NCBI GenBank assembly: GCA_020027875.1 | Contig: JAHRHA010000062.1 | Coordinates: 1 to 32,655 of the forward strand | Source: Micromonosporaceae bacterium | GTDB lineage: Bacteria > Actinomycetota > Actinomycetes > Mycobacteriales > Micromonosporaceae | Length of the DNA: 32,655 nt | Direction of reading: 5' to 3' | Shown here: positions 1 through 6,563 of the stretch, one piece after another | Position numbering within the stretch: the stretch's first letter is position 1 | How the letters are laid out: each line of letters begins with the position of its first letter | The notes under the pieces: generated by a model | What the model was told of the DNA's origin: nothing | Seen by the model: the letters and a program-made list of their open reading frames with translations, nothing else | Databases searched by the model: none | Made by a program: the position numbers and the translations under genes

Positions 1-221
1 ACCCGGCATAGAACACCGAAGCGGAGTGATCACTCTGCGCCCGCCGCAAGCCGTTCGAGCGGGCCAGCACCACCGCCGCGAGCGCGCGAGCGGACCGGCA
101 CCACAGTCCTCCCAGGTCCTTCCTGGTTCCGGACACGTCGTCGCGGCCAGCGGCGAGGTGATCGGAACCAGGCGGACGTGGCGCCGTGGTCTGTCTCACC
201 GTCGCTGATCTGCCGTTGGCC

Positions 222-248
222 GGAATTCCTTGTGCCGCACCGCGCGTT
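222..248 (+). promoter_or_regulatory. sigma-R-type promoter upstream of sigR
   Basis: GGAAT at 222-226 and GTT at 246-248 are separated by 19 nt. This matches the GGAAT-N18/19-GTT consensus of the sigma-R/SigH family. It lies upstream of both candidate starts of the sigma gene (325 and 469), so the gene probably activates itself, as S. coelicolor sigR does from its second promoter. Positions 1-221 hold no gene I can support; a 12-nt perfect palindrome (GAGTGATCACTC) sits at 24-35. Confidence 0.6.
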
Positions 249-468
249 ACACCCCGCGGGAGGCCACGAATGGTCTCGCACGGATGAGGGCCTCGGCAGA
301 GGCAGCGGCGGGAAGGGGATCTTCGTGGCGGTGTTGGAGCGTCCCGGCACTCCTGAGACCGGGTCGGCACGACTCACCGAGATCCTCGCGTCCCCGGAGT
401 GGCCGATTGACGGCGTGGCCCCACTGGCGCGCGGCGTATCCTCTGCCAGACGGAGGAGGGTCGGGCCC

Positions 469-1098
469 GTGGCTGACGAGCTGGTGGAACGGCAAGGACG
501 GTTCGAGCGCGATGCGCTGCCGTTCGTTGACCAGCTGTACGCCGCCGCGATGCGCATGACGCGCAACCCGGCCGACGCCGAGGACCTCGTCCAGGAGACG
601 TTCCTCAAGGCCTTTGCGGCCTTTCATCAGTTTGAGGACGGAACAAACCTGAAAGCGTGGTTGTACCGGATCCTCACGAATACGTACATCAACTCGTACC
701 GGCGCCGCCAGCGCCAGCCGGTCCAGGCTCCCACCGAGGAGATCACCGACTGGCAGCTCGCCGAGGCGGAGTCGCACACGTCCAGCGGCCTTAAGTCGGC
801 CGAGACCGAGGCATTGGATCGGCTGCCGGACAGCGACGTGAAGGAGGCTCTGCAGAGCCTTCCGGAGGAGTTCCGGCTCGCCGTCTATCTGGCCGACGTC
901 GAAGGCTTCTCCTACAAGGAGATCGCCGACATCATGGGTACGCCGATCGGCACGGTGATGTCCCGCCTGCATCGTGGTCGGCGCAACCTGCGCAAGCTGC
1001 TGGAGGACTACGCCGCGGAGCGTGGCTTCTCGGGCCGGGACGCTGCGAGTGTTCCCTCGGACAATGAGACGGCCGCTCAGGCTGGCCAGGAGGTGTGA
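469..1098 (+). CDS. sigR: ECF sigma factor, SigR/SigH family (thiol-oxidative stress)
   Basis: This 209-residue group-4 sigma factor directs RNA polymerase to disulfide-stress genes such as thioredoxins. Region 2 is near the N-terminus ([14 protein letters not shown], then [11 protein letters not shown]). Region 4 holds [20 protein letters not shown] followed by the helix-turn-helix [17 protein letters not shown]. The GTG at 469 is chosen because GGAGGAGGG at 452-460 is well spaced and its product has the usual family length. The frame is open further upstream, and a second GTG at 325 has GGAAGGGG at 311-318 six nt before it; it would add 48 residues. A sigma-R-type promoter lies at 222-248. 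The anti-sigma gene begins 4 nt after the stop, so the two are co-transcribed. Family assignment is firm; the alternative start is inference. Confidence 0.93.
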   Translation: MADELVERQGRFERDALPFVDQLYAAAMRMTRNPADAEDLVQETFLKAFAAFHQFEDGTNLKAWLYRILTNTYINSYRRRQRQPVQAPTEEITDWQLAEAESHTSSGLKSAETEALDRLPDSDVKEALQSLPEEFRLAVYLADVEGFSYKEIADIMGTPIGTVMSRLHRGRRNLRKLLEDYAAERGFSGRDAASVPSDNETAAQAGQEV

Positions 1099-1102
1099 AG
1101 CG

Positions 1103-1381
1103 GTGAGCTGCGGCGACCCACACGAGATCGACTGTGGTCAGATTCTGAACGAGGTCTACCTCTATCTCGACCTGGAGTGCTCCGACGACCGGCGCTCCGT
1201 CATCAAGACCCACCTCGACGAGTGCTCGCCGTGCCTGCGGGAGTACGGCATTGAGCAAGAGGTGAAGGCGCTCGTCGCTCGCTGCTGTGGCGCGGACCGC
1301 GCACCGCTGGAGCTACGGGACCGTCTCCGCGCCAAGATAACCGCCCTGGTGCTCGAGACCCCATCGCGCGAGCTCGGCTAA
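1103..1381 (+). CDS. rsrA: RsrA/RshA zinc-binding redox anti-sigma factor
   Basis: This 92-residue anti-sigma factor binds SigR when reduced and releases it when oxidised. The zinc anti-sigma motif is H37-LDE-C41-SP-C44, with further cysteines at 3, 11, 61 and 62. From memory these are the positions of the key residues in S. coelicolor RsrA (C3, C11, H37, C41, C44, C61, C62). The product is cytoplasmic and has no membrane segment. The start is GTG 1103, giving VSCGDPHE, with AGGAGG at 1089-1094. A longer frame from 974 would overlap the sigma gene and lacks family similarity. The tight 4-nt spacing after sigR fits a stoichiometric sigma/anti-sigma operon. Confidence 0.92.
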   Translation: MSCGDPHEIDCGQILNEVYLYLDLECSDDRRSVIKTHLDECSPCLREYGIEQEVKALVARCCGADRAPLELRDRLRAKITALVLETPSRELG

Positions 1382-1401
1382 TTCCCCGCCGACCTCTCCG
1401 C

Positions 1402-1458
1402 GATCAAGGACCTATGGCCGTGGTTTGGTGATCGAAGCACGGCCACAAGTCCTTGATC
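1402..1458. repeat. GATC-bounded palindrome, copy A
   Basis: Arms of 21 nt (1402-1422 and 1438-1458) pair at 19 of 21 positions around a 15-nt loop that contains GATC. GATC also forms each end. It lies between the convergent rsrA and bL37 genes, so it could end both transcripts, but there is no T-run. It shares its plan with copies at 3231, 18079 and 26547, though its inner arm (GGCCGTG) differs from their GTCGCGTG. Confidence 0.8.
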
Positions 1459-1485
1459 GGCGGGAAAGGCCGGGGCGGGGCGCGC

Positions 1486-1560
1486 TCAGGAGTTGGGGCG
1501 CTTGCCGTGGTTGGCGGCGCTCTTCTTGCGGGCCTTCTTCTTGCGGGACTTCTTCGCCAT
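1486..1560 (-). CDS. Ribosomal protein bL37 (24 residues)
   Basis: This tiny, very basic protein begins MAKKSRKKKARKKS and ends ANHGKRPNS. It matches bL37, the small large-subunit protein described from mycobacterial ribosomes (AK-rich start, NHGKRPN tail). It is too short for usual ORF cut-offs. The start codon is at 1560-1558 on the minus strand. Only a weak purine run precedes it, but TAGGGT stands exactly 6 nt upstream (1572-1567), which suggests a leaderless mRNA. It converges with rsrA across palindrome A, and upstream it abuts five tandem 26-bp repeats. It lies in the sigR-carrier interval, where I recall a bL37 gene in relatives. The family call rests on pattern recognition, not a search. 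Confidence 0.85.
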   Translation of the reverse strand: MAKKSRKKKARKKSAANHGKRPNS

Positions 1561-1566
1561 GGTGAC

Positions 1567-1572
1567 ACCCTA
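1567..1572 (-). promoter_or_regulatory. Predicted -10 element of the bL37 gene
   Basis: TAGGGT on the minus strand ends 6 nt before the ATG, so transcription would begin at or next to the A of the start codon. No convincing -35 is visible; that position falls inside the tandem repeats. Confidence 0.5.
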
Positions 1573-1573
1573 T

Positions 1574-1703
1574 GCCGCGTTGATCGCCTCCGGCGACGTG
1601 CCGCGTTGATCGCCTCCGGCGACGTGCCGCGTTGATCGCCTCCGGCGACGTGCCGCGTTGATCGCCTCCGGCGAAGTGCCGCGTTGATCGCCTCCGGCGA
1701 AGT
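1574..1703. repeat. Five tandem copies of a 26-bp repeat
   Basis: The units are 1574-1599, 1600-1625, 1626-1651, 1652-1677 and 1678-1703. Each begins GCCGCGTTGATCGCC and ends CCGGCGACGT. The first three are identical; the last two share one change (GCGACGT to GCGAAGT). Each unit holds a mini-dyad CGCC-TCC-GGCG and one GATC. The unit is not a multiple of three, which argues against a coding repeat. The array starts 1 nt beyond the predicted -10 of bL37 and ends about 130 nt before the divergent carrier gene. Confidence 0.97.
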
Positions 1704-1835
1704 GACCGTCTCCATCCGTCGCGCGGCCGAGGGTTGCCAACTCATGATTTCGCTCTCGACGGTGGTTGTGGCGCGCTCCGGAGTCGCGGCGTGATTGGAT
1801 ACCGTCGCACGCACCCGCACTCCGAAGGGACCACG

Positions 1836-2051
1836 ATGGCCGACGAGATCCGCGCCGAAATGGTGGCGAACGTGTGGAAGGTCGTCAAGGCAGCCGGCGA
1901 CGAGGTCGCCGAGGGCGACACGCTGGTGATCCTCGAGTCGATGAAGATGGAGATCCCGGTGATCGCGGAGGCGGACGGCACGGTGGTGGAGATAGCCGTC
2001 AACGAGGGCGATGTCGTCCAGGAGGGCGACCTGATCGCCGTCGTTGAATGA
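1836..2051 (+). CDS. Small biotinyl/lipoyl carrier protein (TB7.3-like)
   Basis: This 71-residue protein is a single biotinyl domain. The hallmark ESMKMEIP carries the modifiable lysine at about residue 37, between the two half-barrel strands (GDEVAEGDTLVILE and NEGDVVQEGDLIAVVE). Length and sequence resemble M. tuberculosis TB7.3, which also lies beside the sigH locus. It would serve as a stand-alone carboxyl carrier for an acyl-CoA carboxylase or a similar enzyme, though no carboxylase is encoded here. The start is ATG 1836 with GAAGGGA a few nt upstream; the frame is open back to 1734 without family similarity. It may be co-transcribed with the GNAT gene 36 nt downstream. Confidence 0.9.
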   Translation: MADEIRAEMVANVWKVVKAAGDEVAEGDTLVILESMKMEIPVIAEADGTVVEIAVNEGDVVQEGDLIAVVE

Positions 2052-2087
2052 ACGCGCCGCCGGTGAGCCTCGCTCAGTGAGGTCGAC

Positions 2088-2603
2088 GTGAGTGTGGGGG
2101 GCGAGCTCGTCGTACGGGCGGCCGTCGCGTCGGACTTCGACGCGATCGCACGTCTGACCGTGGACGCCTACCGGTCGGATGGCCAGTTGGCGCAGGAGAC
2201 CGGCTATGAGCGAGTGCTCGCTGATGTCCCATCGCGCGCCGCGGCGGGAGAGGTGCTCGTCGCCGTCGATCAAGGCGGGTCGGTTGTCGGCGCGGTGTTG
2301 TTCGTCTTGCCCGGTTCGCGCTACGCGGAGCTGTCCGGGCCCGGCGAGGCAGAGTTCCGGATGCTCGCCGTTGACCCGGCGGCGCAGAGCCGTGGGGTGG
2401 GCGAGGCCTTGGTGCGGGCCTGCGTGGCACGCGCGCGAGAGCTGGGGGCCACGGCAGTCGTGATCGCCACGAGAGACTTCTCCCATCGCGCCCAGCGTCT
2501 CTATGCCCGGACAGGTTTCTTGCGCGTGCCTGGCCTTGACTGGTCCCCGATACCCGGCGTCGACCTGATGGCCTGGCGGCTCGAGCTACTCGATCAGGCC
2601 TAA
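2088..2603 (+). CDS. GNAT-family N-acetyltransferase
   Basis: This 171-residue protein has the GNAT fold. The acetyl-CoA pyrophosphate loop is QSRGVG near residues 101-106, preceded by the beta-4 strand EFRMLAVDP. The C-terminal segment (RLYARTGF) is typical of the last helix and strand. The acceptor substrate cannot be predicted. It begins with GTG 2088; no strong ribosome-binding site is visible, so translation may be coupled to the carrier gene upstream. Its 3' end overlaps the convergent TetR gene by 18 nt (2586-2603). Confidence 0.85.
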   Translation: MSVGGELVVRAAVASDFDAIARLTVDAYRSDGQLAQETGYERVLADVPSRAAAGEVLVAVDQGGSVVGAVLFVLPGSRYAELSGPGEAEFRMLAVDPAAQSRGVGEALVRACVARARELGATAVVIATRDFSHRAQRLYARTGFLRVPGLDWSPIPGVDLMAWRLELLDQA

Positions 2604-3194
2604 CGCGACGTCCAGCGCGGCCTCGCGCCGCTGTTCGTCGGTGACGTCGGGATCTCGAACGGTGAACCACGTCGAGTGCAGGGCAAAGATCGCGAGTGAG
2701 CATCGGATCTGTTCGGGCAGCGGGGCGTCGCGGGCACTGAGGAGGTCCAACATCTGGATCATGCGACCGCGCATCATCACGCCGGCCTTGTGCTGAGTCA
2801 TCGAGGACTGGTTGCGCTCGAAAAAGCGCATAAGAGTGTGGTGTCCCTGCTCATGCAGCAGGTCCGCGTACCGCCGAAGGAACTCCCGACGGGTCTCCAG
2901 CGTGTGTGGCTCAGCCGCGGCCCAGGCGATCAGTTCTTCGATCTTTGCGAGGCGGTCCTCGACGAGACTCTCGATGATCTCGTCCTTGGTTCTGAAGTGG
3001 TAGTAGAGCGCCGCCTTCGTGACGCCGAGGTGCTCGGCGATCTCACGTAGGGAGGTCGCCTCGTACCCGTTCTGGGTGAAGAGCTCCAGAGCGACCTGCT
3101 GGATGCGGGTCCGAGTGTCGGCCTCACCGCCACTCTCGGCGCCGAGACGCGCGCCCGACCGCGGCGAGCGCTCGGTTGCCCGTACCTCTGTCAT
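2586..3194 (-). CDS. TetR-family transcriptional repressor
   Basis: This 202-residue regulator has the TetR N-terminal DNA-binding domain at about residues 27-75: RTRIQQVALELFTQNGYEAT, then REIAEHLGVTKAALYYHFRT. The ligand domain is too variable to identify an inducer. It is divergent from the exporter gene at 3398. The 203-nt gap holds palindrome B and a 21-bp-arm inverted repeat that overlaps the exporter promoter, so it very likely represses the exporter. About 26 residues precede the HTH domain, so a later start is possible. The 3' end overlaps the GNAT gene. Confidence 0.92.
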   Translation of the reverse strand: MTEVRATERSPRSGARLGAESGGEADTRTRIQQVALELFTQNGYEATSLREIAEHLGVTKAALYYHFRTKDEIIESLVEDRLAKIEELIAWAAAEPHTLETRREFLRRYADLLHEQGHHTLMRFFERNQSSMTQHKAGVMMRGRMIQMLDLLSARDAPLPEQIRCSLAIFALHSTWFTVRDPDVTDEQRREAALDVALGLIE

Positions 3195-3230
3195 TTCGGT
3201 CTCAGCTCCTGGGTTGACCCGTTCGTCGTG

Positions 3231-3286
3231 GATCTAGGGCGAAGTCGCGTGGTTGGAGATCATCTCGCTCGACTAGGGCCTAGATC
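3231..3286. repeat. GATC-bounded palindrome, copy B
   Basis: This 56-nt copy begins GATCTAGGGC, has GATC in the centre and ends CCTAGATC. The inner left arm is GTCGCGTG; the right inner arm (CGCTCGAC) is degenerate. It lies in the divergent tetR/exporter promoter region, so a pure terminator role is unlikely for this copy. Confidence 0.8.
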
Positions 3287-3297
3287 GACGGAGGACT

Positions 3298-3370
3298 ACT
3301 TACTTGACGGCCGGCTAGGACGGAGCATAACCTAGCTTGCAGTCGTTAGCTAGCCGGTCGGCAAGTAAGT
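3298..3370. promoter_or_regulatory. Inverted-repeat operator over the exporter promoter
   Basis: Arms at 3298-3318 (ACTTACTTGACGGCCGG, then CTAG) and 3350-3370 pair at 19 of 21 positions, separated by 31 nt. The left arm contains a -35-like TTGACG (3304-3309). A -10-like CATAAC (3326-3331) follows after 16 nt, pointing toward the gene at 3398. Binding of the divergent TetR protein here would block that promoter. Confidence 0.65.
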
Positions 3371-3397
3371 GCCGCCGCGTTTCTCCAGGGGGCCTGT

Positions 3398-5041
3398 GTG
3401 GTTGCTCAGACCACTGTCGCTACTCACAACACTGTCGTGACTTCCAAGACGGTCACGGGGCGCCGGCCCGAGGTCATGGTCGTCCTTCCCGGACTGATGC
3501 TCGCGATCATGCTCGCGATGCTCGACAACATGATCGTAGGCACGGCGCTACCAAAGATTGTCGGCGATCTGGGCGGGCTGCAGCACTTTTCGTGGGTGGT
3601 GACCGCGTACGTGCTCGGCACGACCGTCTCCACACCGATCTGGGGCAAGATCGGTGACCTGTACGGCCGCAAGAACATCTTCCTCACCTCGATCGTGATT
3701 TTCCTGGCCGGCTCGGCTCTGGCGGGCATGTCGCAGACGATGGGGCAGCTCATCGGCTTCCGGGCGCTACAGGGTCTGGGTGCGGGCGGCCTTCTCGTCG
3801 GTGCGATGGCGATCATCGGCGACCTGGTGCCGCCGCGTGAGCGAGGGCGCTATCAAGGGCTGATGGCCGGCATCATGGCGCTGGCGATGATTGCCGGCCC
3901 GCTCGCCGGTGGCGTCATTACGGACAACTTCAACTGGCGCTGGGCCTTCTACGTCAACCTGCCTCTCGGCGCGATCGCCCTGGTCCTCCTGGTGACCAAG
4001 CTGCACCTGCCGAAGTACCGCACGGAGCACCGCATCGACTGGCTCGGGGCTGGGCTGCTCTCCGTCGGCATCACGGCACTCGTGCTCATCACGACATGGG
4101 GTGGCCGTGAGTACGCCTGGGGATCGTGGCAGATCCTTGGTCTGTTGGGGTTGGGCCTGTCCACGCTGGCGGCGTTCGGCCTCGTCGAGCGGAGCGCGGC
4201 CGAGCCCATCCTGCCGCTGGGGCTGTTCCACAATCGCAACTTCGCGCTGGTCTCCGCGATCGGCTTCCTGCTGGGCTTCGCGATGTTCGGAGCGATCAAC
4301 TTCCTGCCGCTCTATCAGCAGACGGTGCAGGGCGCATCGGCGACCAACAGCGGTCTGCTCCTGCTGCCCATGATGCTCGGCATGATGGTCGTGTCAGTCT
4401 TCGCTGGCCAGGTGATCACCCGGACCGGCCGGTACAAGATCTTCCCGATCATCGGCGGCATCGGCATGACGCTGGGCATGGTCCTTCTGGCGCAGTTGGA
4501 CGTGAGCACGAGCAAAACACAGCTCGCACTCTTCATGGCGGCGCTCGGCATGGGCATGGGCTTCCTGATGCAGACCACGATGCTCATCGCGCAGAACAGC
4601 GTTGAGCAGAAGGATCTCGGCGTCGCGAGCAGTTCCGCGACGTTCTTCCGGTCCATCGGTGGTTCGTTCGGCGTATCGCTCTTCGGCACGATCTTCGTCC
4701 GCACGCTGGAGAGCGATGTGGCCAAGCAGATCGGCGCCGAGCGGGCGTCCCAGTTGACCGGTGGCGGTGGTGGCGCTGGTCAGGTCGACCCGACCAAGCT
4801 GGCGGGAATGTCCGACGCGATCAAGCTGCCGTTCTTCCACGGCATCGCGACCGCTCTGGCTGATGTGTTCATCTGGGCCATCCCGTTCGCCGCTGTCGTA
4901 GCAGTGCTCGCGTTCTTCATCAAGGAGATCCCACTCCGCGGCGCGGACGACGCCGTGGCGGACGCATCGTCAGAGAAGGACGAAGGCGCCACCGGGAACG
5001 AGAAGGCGCCGCCGTCGAGTCTGGTCTCCGCCTTGGAGTAG
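3398..5041 (+). CDS. DHA2-type MFS drug exporter (14 TM)
   Basis: This 547-residue membrane protein belongs to the EmrB/QacA group of proton-driven exporters. MFS motif A appears as GKIGDLYGRKN after TM2, and an early TM1 motif LDNMIVGTALPKI is typical of DHA2. Length and about 14 hydrophobic segments fit the family. The C-terminal 35 residues are charged and cytoplasmic. The start is GTG 3398 with AGGGGG at 3388-3392. It is divergent from a TetR gene across an operator-like inverted repeat, so expression is probably substrate-induced. The drug cannot be told from sequence. Confidence 0.93.
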   Translation: MVAQTTVATHNTVVTSKTVTGRRPEVMVVLPGLMLAIMLAMLDNMIVGTALPKIVGDLGGLQHFSWVVTAYVLGTTVSTPIWGKIGDLYGRKNIFLTSIVIFLAGSALAGMSQTMGQLIGFRALQGLGAGGLLVGAMAIIGDLVPPRERGRYQGLMAGIMALAMIAGPLAGGVITDNFNWRWAFYVNLPLGAIALVLLVTKLHLPKYRTEHRIDWLGAGLLSVGITALVLITTWGGREYAWGSWQILGLLGLGLSTLAAFGLVERSAAEPILPLGLFHNRNFALVSAIGFLLGFAMFGAINFLPLYQQTVQGASATNSGLLLLPMMLGMMVVSVFAGQVITRTGRYKIFPIIGGIGMTLGMVLLAQLDVSTSKTQLALFMAALGMGMGFLMQTTMLIAQNSVEQKDLGVASSSATFFRSIGGSFGVSLFGTIFVRTLESDVAKQIGAERASQLTGGGGGAGQVDPTKLAGMSDAIKLPFFHGIATALADVFIWAIPFAAVVAVLAFFIKEIPLRGADDAVADASSEKDEGATGNEKAPPSSLVSALE

Positions 5042-5063
5042 CCCTCCGCCGCACATTTTCCCT

Positions 5064-5278
5064 GCGCCGATCATGACCTGGGGAGGCTGTTGCACAATCG
5101 CCGACCCAACGGGAGGCGGCCAAATCCGGCCCTCTCAGATGGCCCGTAAGCGATTGGGCCACCAAATCACCTTGGCCCAAAACGCCAAGTTGGAGCTTCC
5201 TGCAGAGGGCGCTCAATTTTGCAACAGCCTCTTGGGAGGTCATGATCGGCGCCTTTTCGCGACGGTCAGCTCATGATC
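5064..5278. repeat. Hairpin family 2, copy interrupted by a MITE-like insert
   Basis: Perfect 16-bp arms lie at 5064-5079 and 5237-5252 (right arm AGGTCATGATCGGCGC). They are followed by a tail, TTTCGCGACGGTCAGC then TCATGATC, to 5278. The same arms and tail occur uninterrupted at 20343-20408 on the opposite strand. Here about 157 nt separates the arms. Confidence 0.85.
5082..5232. mobile_element. MITE-like element (~151 bp) in the hairpin loop
   Basis: The ends are inverted: GAGGCTGTTGCA on the left (5083-5094) matches the reverse complement of TGCAACAGCCTC on the right (5220-5231). Candidate target duplications are TGG (5079-5081 and 5233-5235) or TGGG. No transposase is encoded inside, and the ~125-nt interior has no supported ORF. 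The GGCTGTTGCA end resembles transposon ends I recall from DDE insertion sequences. Exact ends are uncertain by 1 nt. Confidence 0.75.
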
Positions 5279-5379
5279 GACATAGCCCGGGCTGAACCCC
5301 CGTGCGCGTTTGGTTGCGACCAGGCGCAGCTTCGTGCAGGATTGAGCGCGGATCGAGCACGATTGCGCACGGCTAAGGG

Positions 5380-5427
5380 GATCGTGGTCGTTTTGCCGCC
5401 GAAAACGGCAATGTAACCAACACGATC
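5380..5427. promoter_or_regulatory. Nested 48-nt dyad upstream of the SIS gene
   Basis: Outer arms GATCGTG (5380-5386) and CACGATC (5421-5427) enclose inner arms TTGCCG (5393-5398) and CGGCAA (5406-5411) around CCGAAAA. It lies 36 nt before GTG 5464, so it could be an operator or 5'-UTR structure. It is GATC-bounded like the other palindromes but differs in sequence. Confidence 0.45.
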
Positions 5428-5463
5428 TGCTGAGGCGGCAGTAGCCCAGGCGGAGGAGGAGCC

Positions 5464-6534
5464 GTGAGTGAGCTGGGTACGGGCATGGCGGCGGACATAG
5501 CCGAGCAGCCGGCGGTGTTCGCCCGGCTGCTTGACGGGCAGGCCGGCGCGGTTGCCACGATCGCGGCGGAGATCGCCCGACGGCGACCTCGGCATGCCAT
5601 CTTCACGGCCCGGGGCACCTCTGACCACGCTGCGCTCTACGCCGCGTACCTGACCGAGATCCGCCTGGGCATCCCGGCCGGCCTCGCCTCGCCGTCGGCT
5701 ATCACGGTCTACGGCGCCAGACCCGATCTCCGCGACTGCCTAGTGGTCGGCGTCTCCCAGAGCGGCGGGTCCCCGGATCTCGGCGAGGTCGTCCGGGTCG
5801 CCCGCGAGCAGGGTGCGCTTACCCTCGCTGTCACCAACGCTCCGGGTTCGCCGCTGGCGGAGGCCGCCGAGCTGCACATTGACCTCGATGCCGGCCCGGA
5901 GCGGGCGATCGCCGCGACCAAGACATACACCGCGGAGCTGCTCGCGCTGCTCATGTTGATCGAAGGAGTACGCGCACCGGGCGGCGCGCTGCCCACGGAC
6001 GAACGGGAGGCTCTATCCCGGTTACCCCAGTTGGCCGAGGAGACGTTGCGCGATAGCACGGCCGTCGAGATCGCCGACCGGTACCGTTTCGCTGCCCGGA
6101 TCGTCACGACGGGCCGGGGGTACGCCTATCCGACGGCCCGCGAGGCGGCGCTGAAGCTGATGGAGACCTCGTACCTGCCCGCGCTCGCCTTCTCCGGGGC
6201 AGACCTGCTGCACGGACCGCTCGCTATGGCCGACCCGGATGTGCCCGTCCTCGCCATCGTCGGTGCCGGCCCGGGCGGTCGGTCGATGCGGGACGTGCTT
6301 GCCCGCGTCGGCGAGCGCCGTGCCGACCTGGTCGTCATCGGACCTGACCGGGATCTGAACGGCGCCGATCTCAACGGCGCTGCGCTGCGGATACCCACTC
6401 CGGCGGTAGACGAGCGGTACGCGGCACTGCTGGATATCCTTCCGCTGCAACGGCTGGCCCTGGCCCTGGCGCTGGGTCGCGGGGAGAATCCAGACGCCCC
6501 GCGGGGACTGAAGAAGGTCACCTCCACTCTGTGA
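5464..6534 (+). CDS. Double-SIS sugar-phosphate isomerase/deaminase
   Basis: This 356-residue protein resembles the isomerase half of GlmS without the glutaminase domain. The first SIS domain has ARGTSDHAALYAAY and the phosphate-binding SQSGGSPD, then TKTYTAEL. The second has GRGYAYPTAREAALKLMETS and HGPLAM. The C-terminal tail GLKKVTSTL resembles the GlmS catalytic tail. Proteins of this type act on amino-sugar phosphates, for example as type-II glucosamine-6-phosphate deaminases, though substrate is not settled by sequence. GTG 5464 is preceded by AGGAGGAG. The kinase gene pdtaS starts 29 nt downstream and may be co-transcribed. Confidence 0.88.
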   Translation: MSELGTGMAADIAEQPAVFARLLDGQAGAVATIAAEIARRRPRHAIFTARGTSDHAALYAAYLTEIRLGIPAGLASPSAITVYGARPDLRDCLVVGVSQSGGSPDLGEVVRVAREQGALTLAVTNAPGSPLAEAAELHIDLDAGPERAIAATKTYTAELLALLMLIEGVRAPGGALPTDEREALSRLPQLAEETLRDSTAVEIADRYRFAARIVTTGRGYAYPTAREAALKLMETSYLPALAFSGADLLHGPLAMADPDVPVLAIVGAGPGGRSMRDVLARVGERRADLVVIGPDRDLNGADLNGAALRIPTPAVDERYAALLDILPLQRLALALALGRGENPDAPRGLKKVTSTL

Positions 6535-6563
6535 CCTCGAGAGCCCTGTGAAACAGTGACGGC

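Noticed and set aside
1574..1703. Possible CRISPR array
   Set aside because: The 26-bp units are directly contiguous with no spacers, and no cas gene is present.
1404..2486. A 360-codon minus-strand ORF reading through the tandem repeats
   Set aside because: It covers bL37, the 26-bp repeats and the carrier gene; the unit is not a multiple of three and the product is repeat-derived nonsense.
5380..5427. DasR (dre) operator for the amino-sugar-type SIS gene
   Set aside because: The dyad does not match the TGGTCTAGACCA-like consensus of dre sites; a different regulator is possible.
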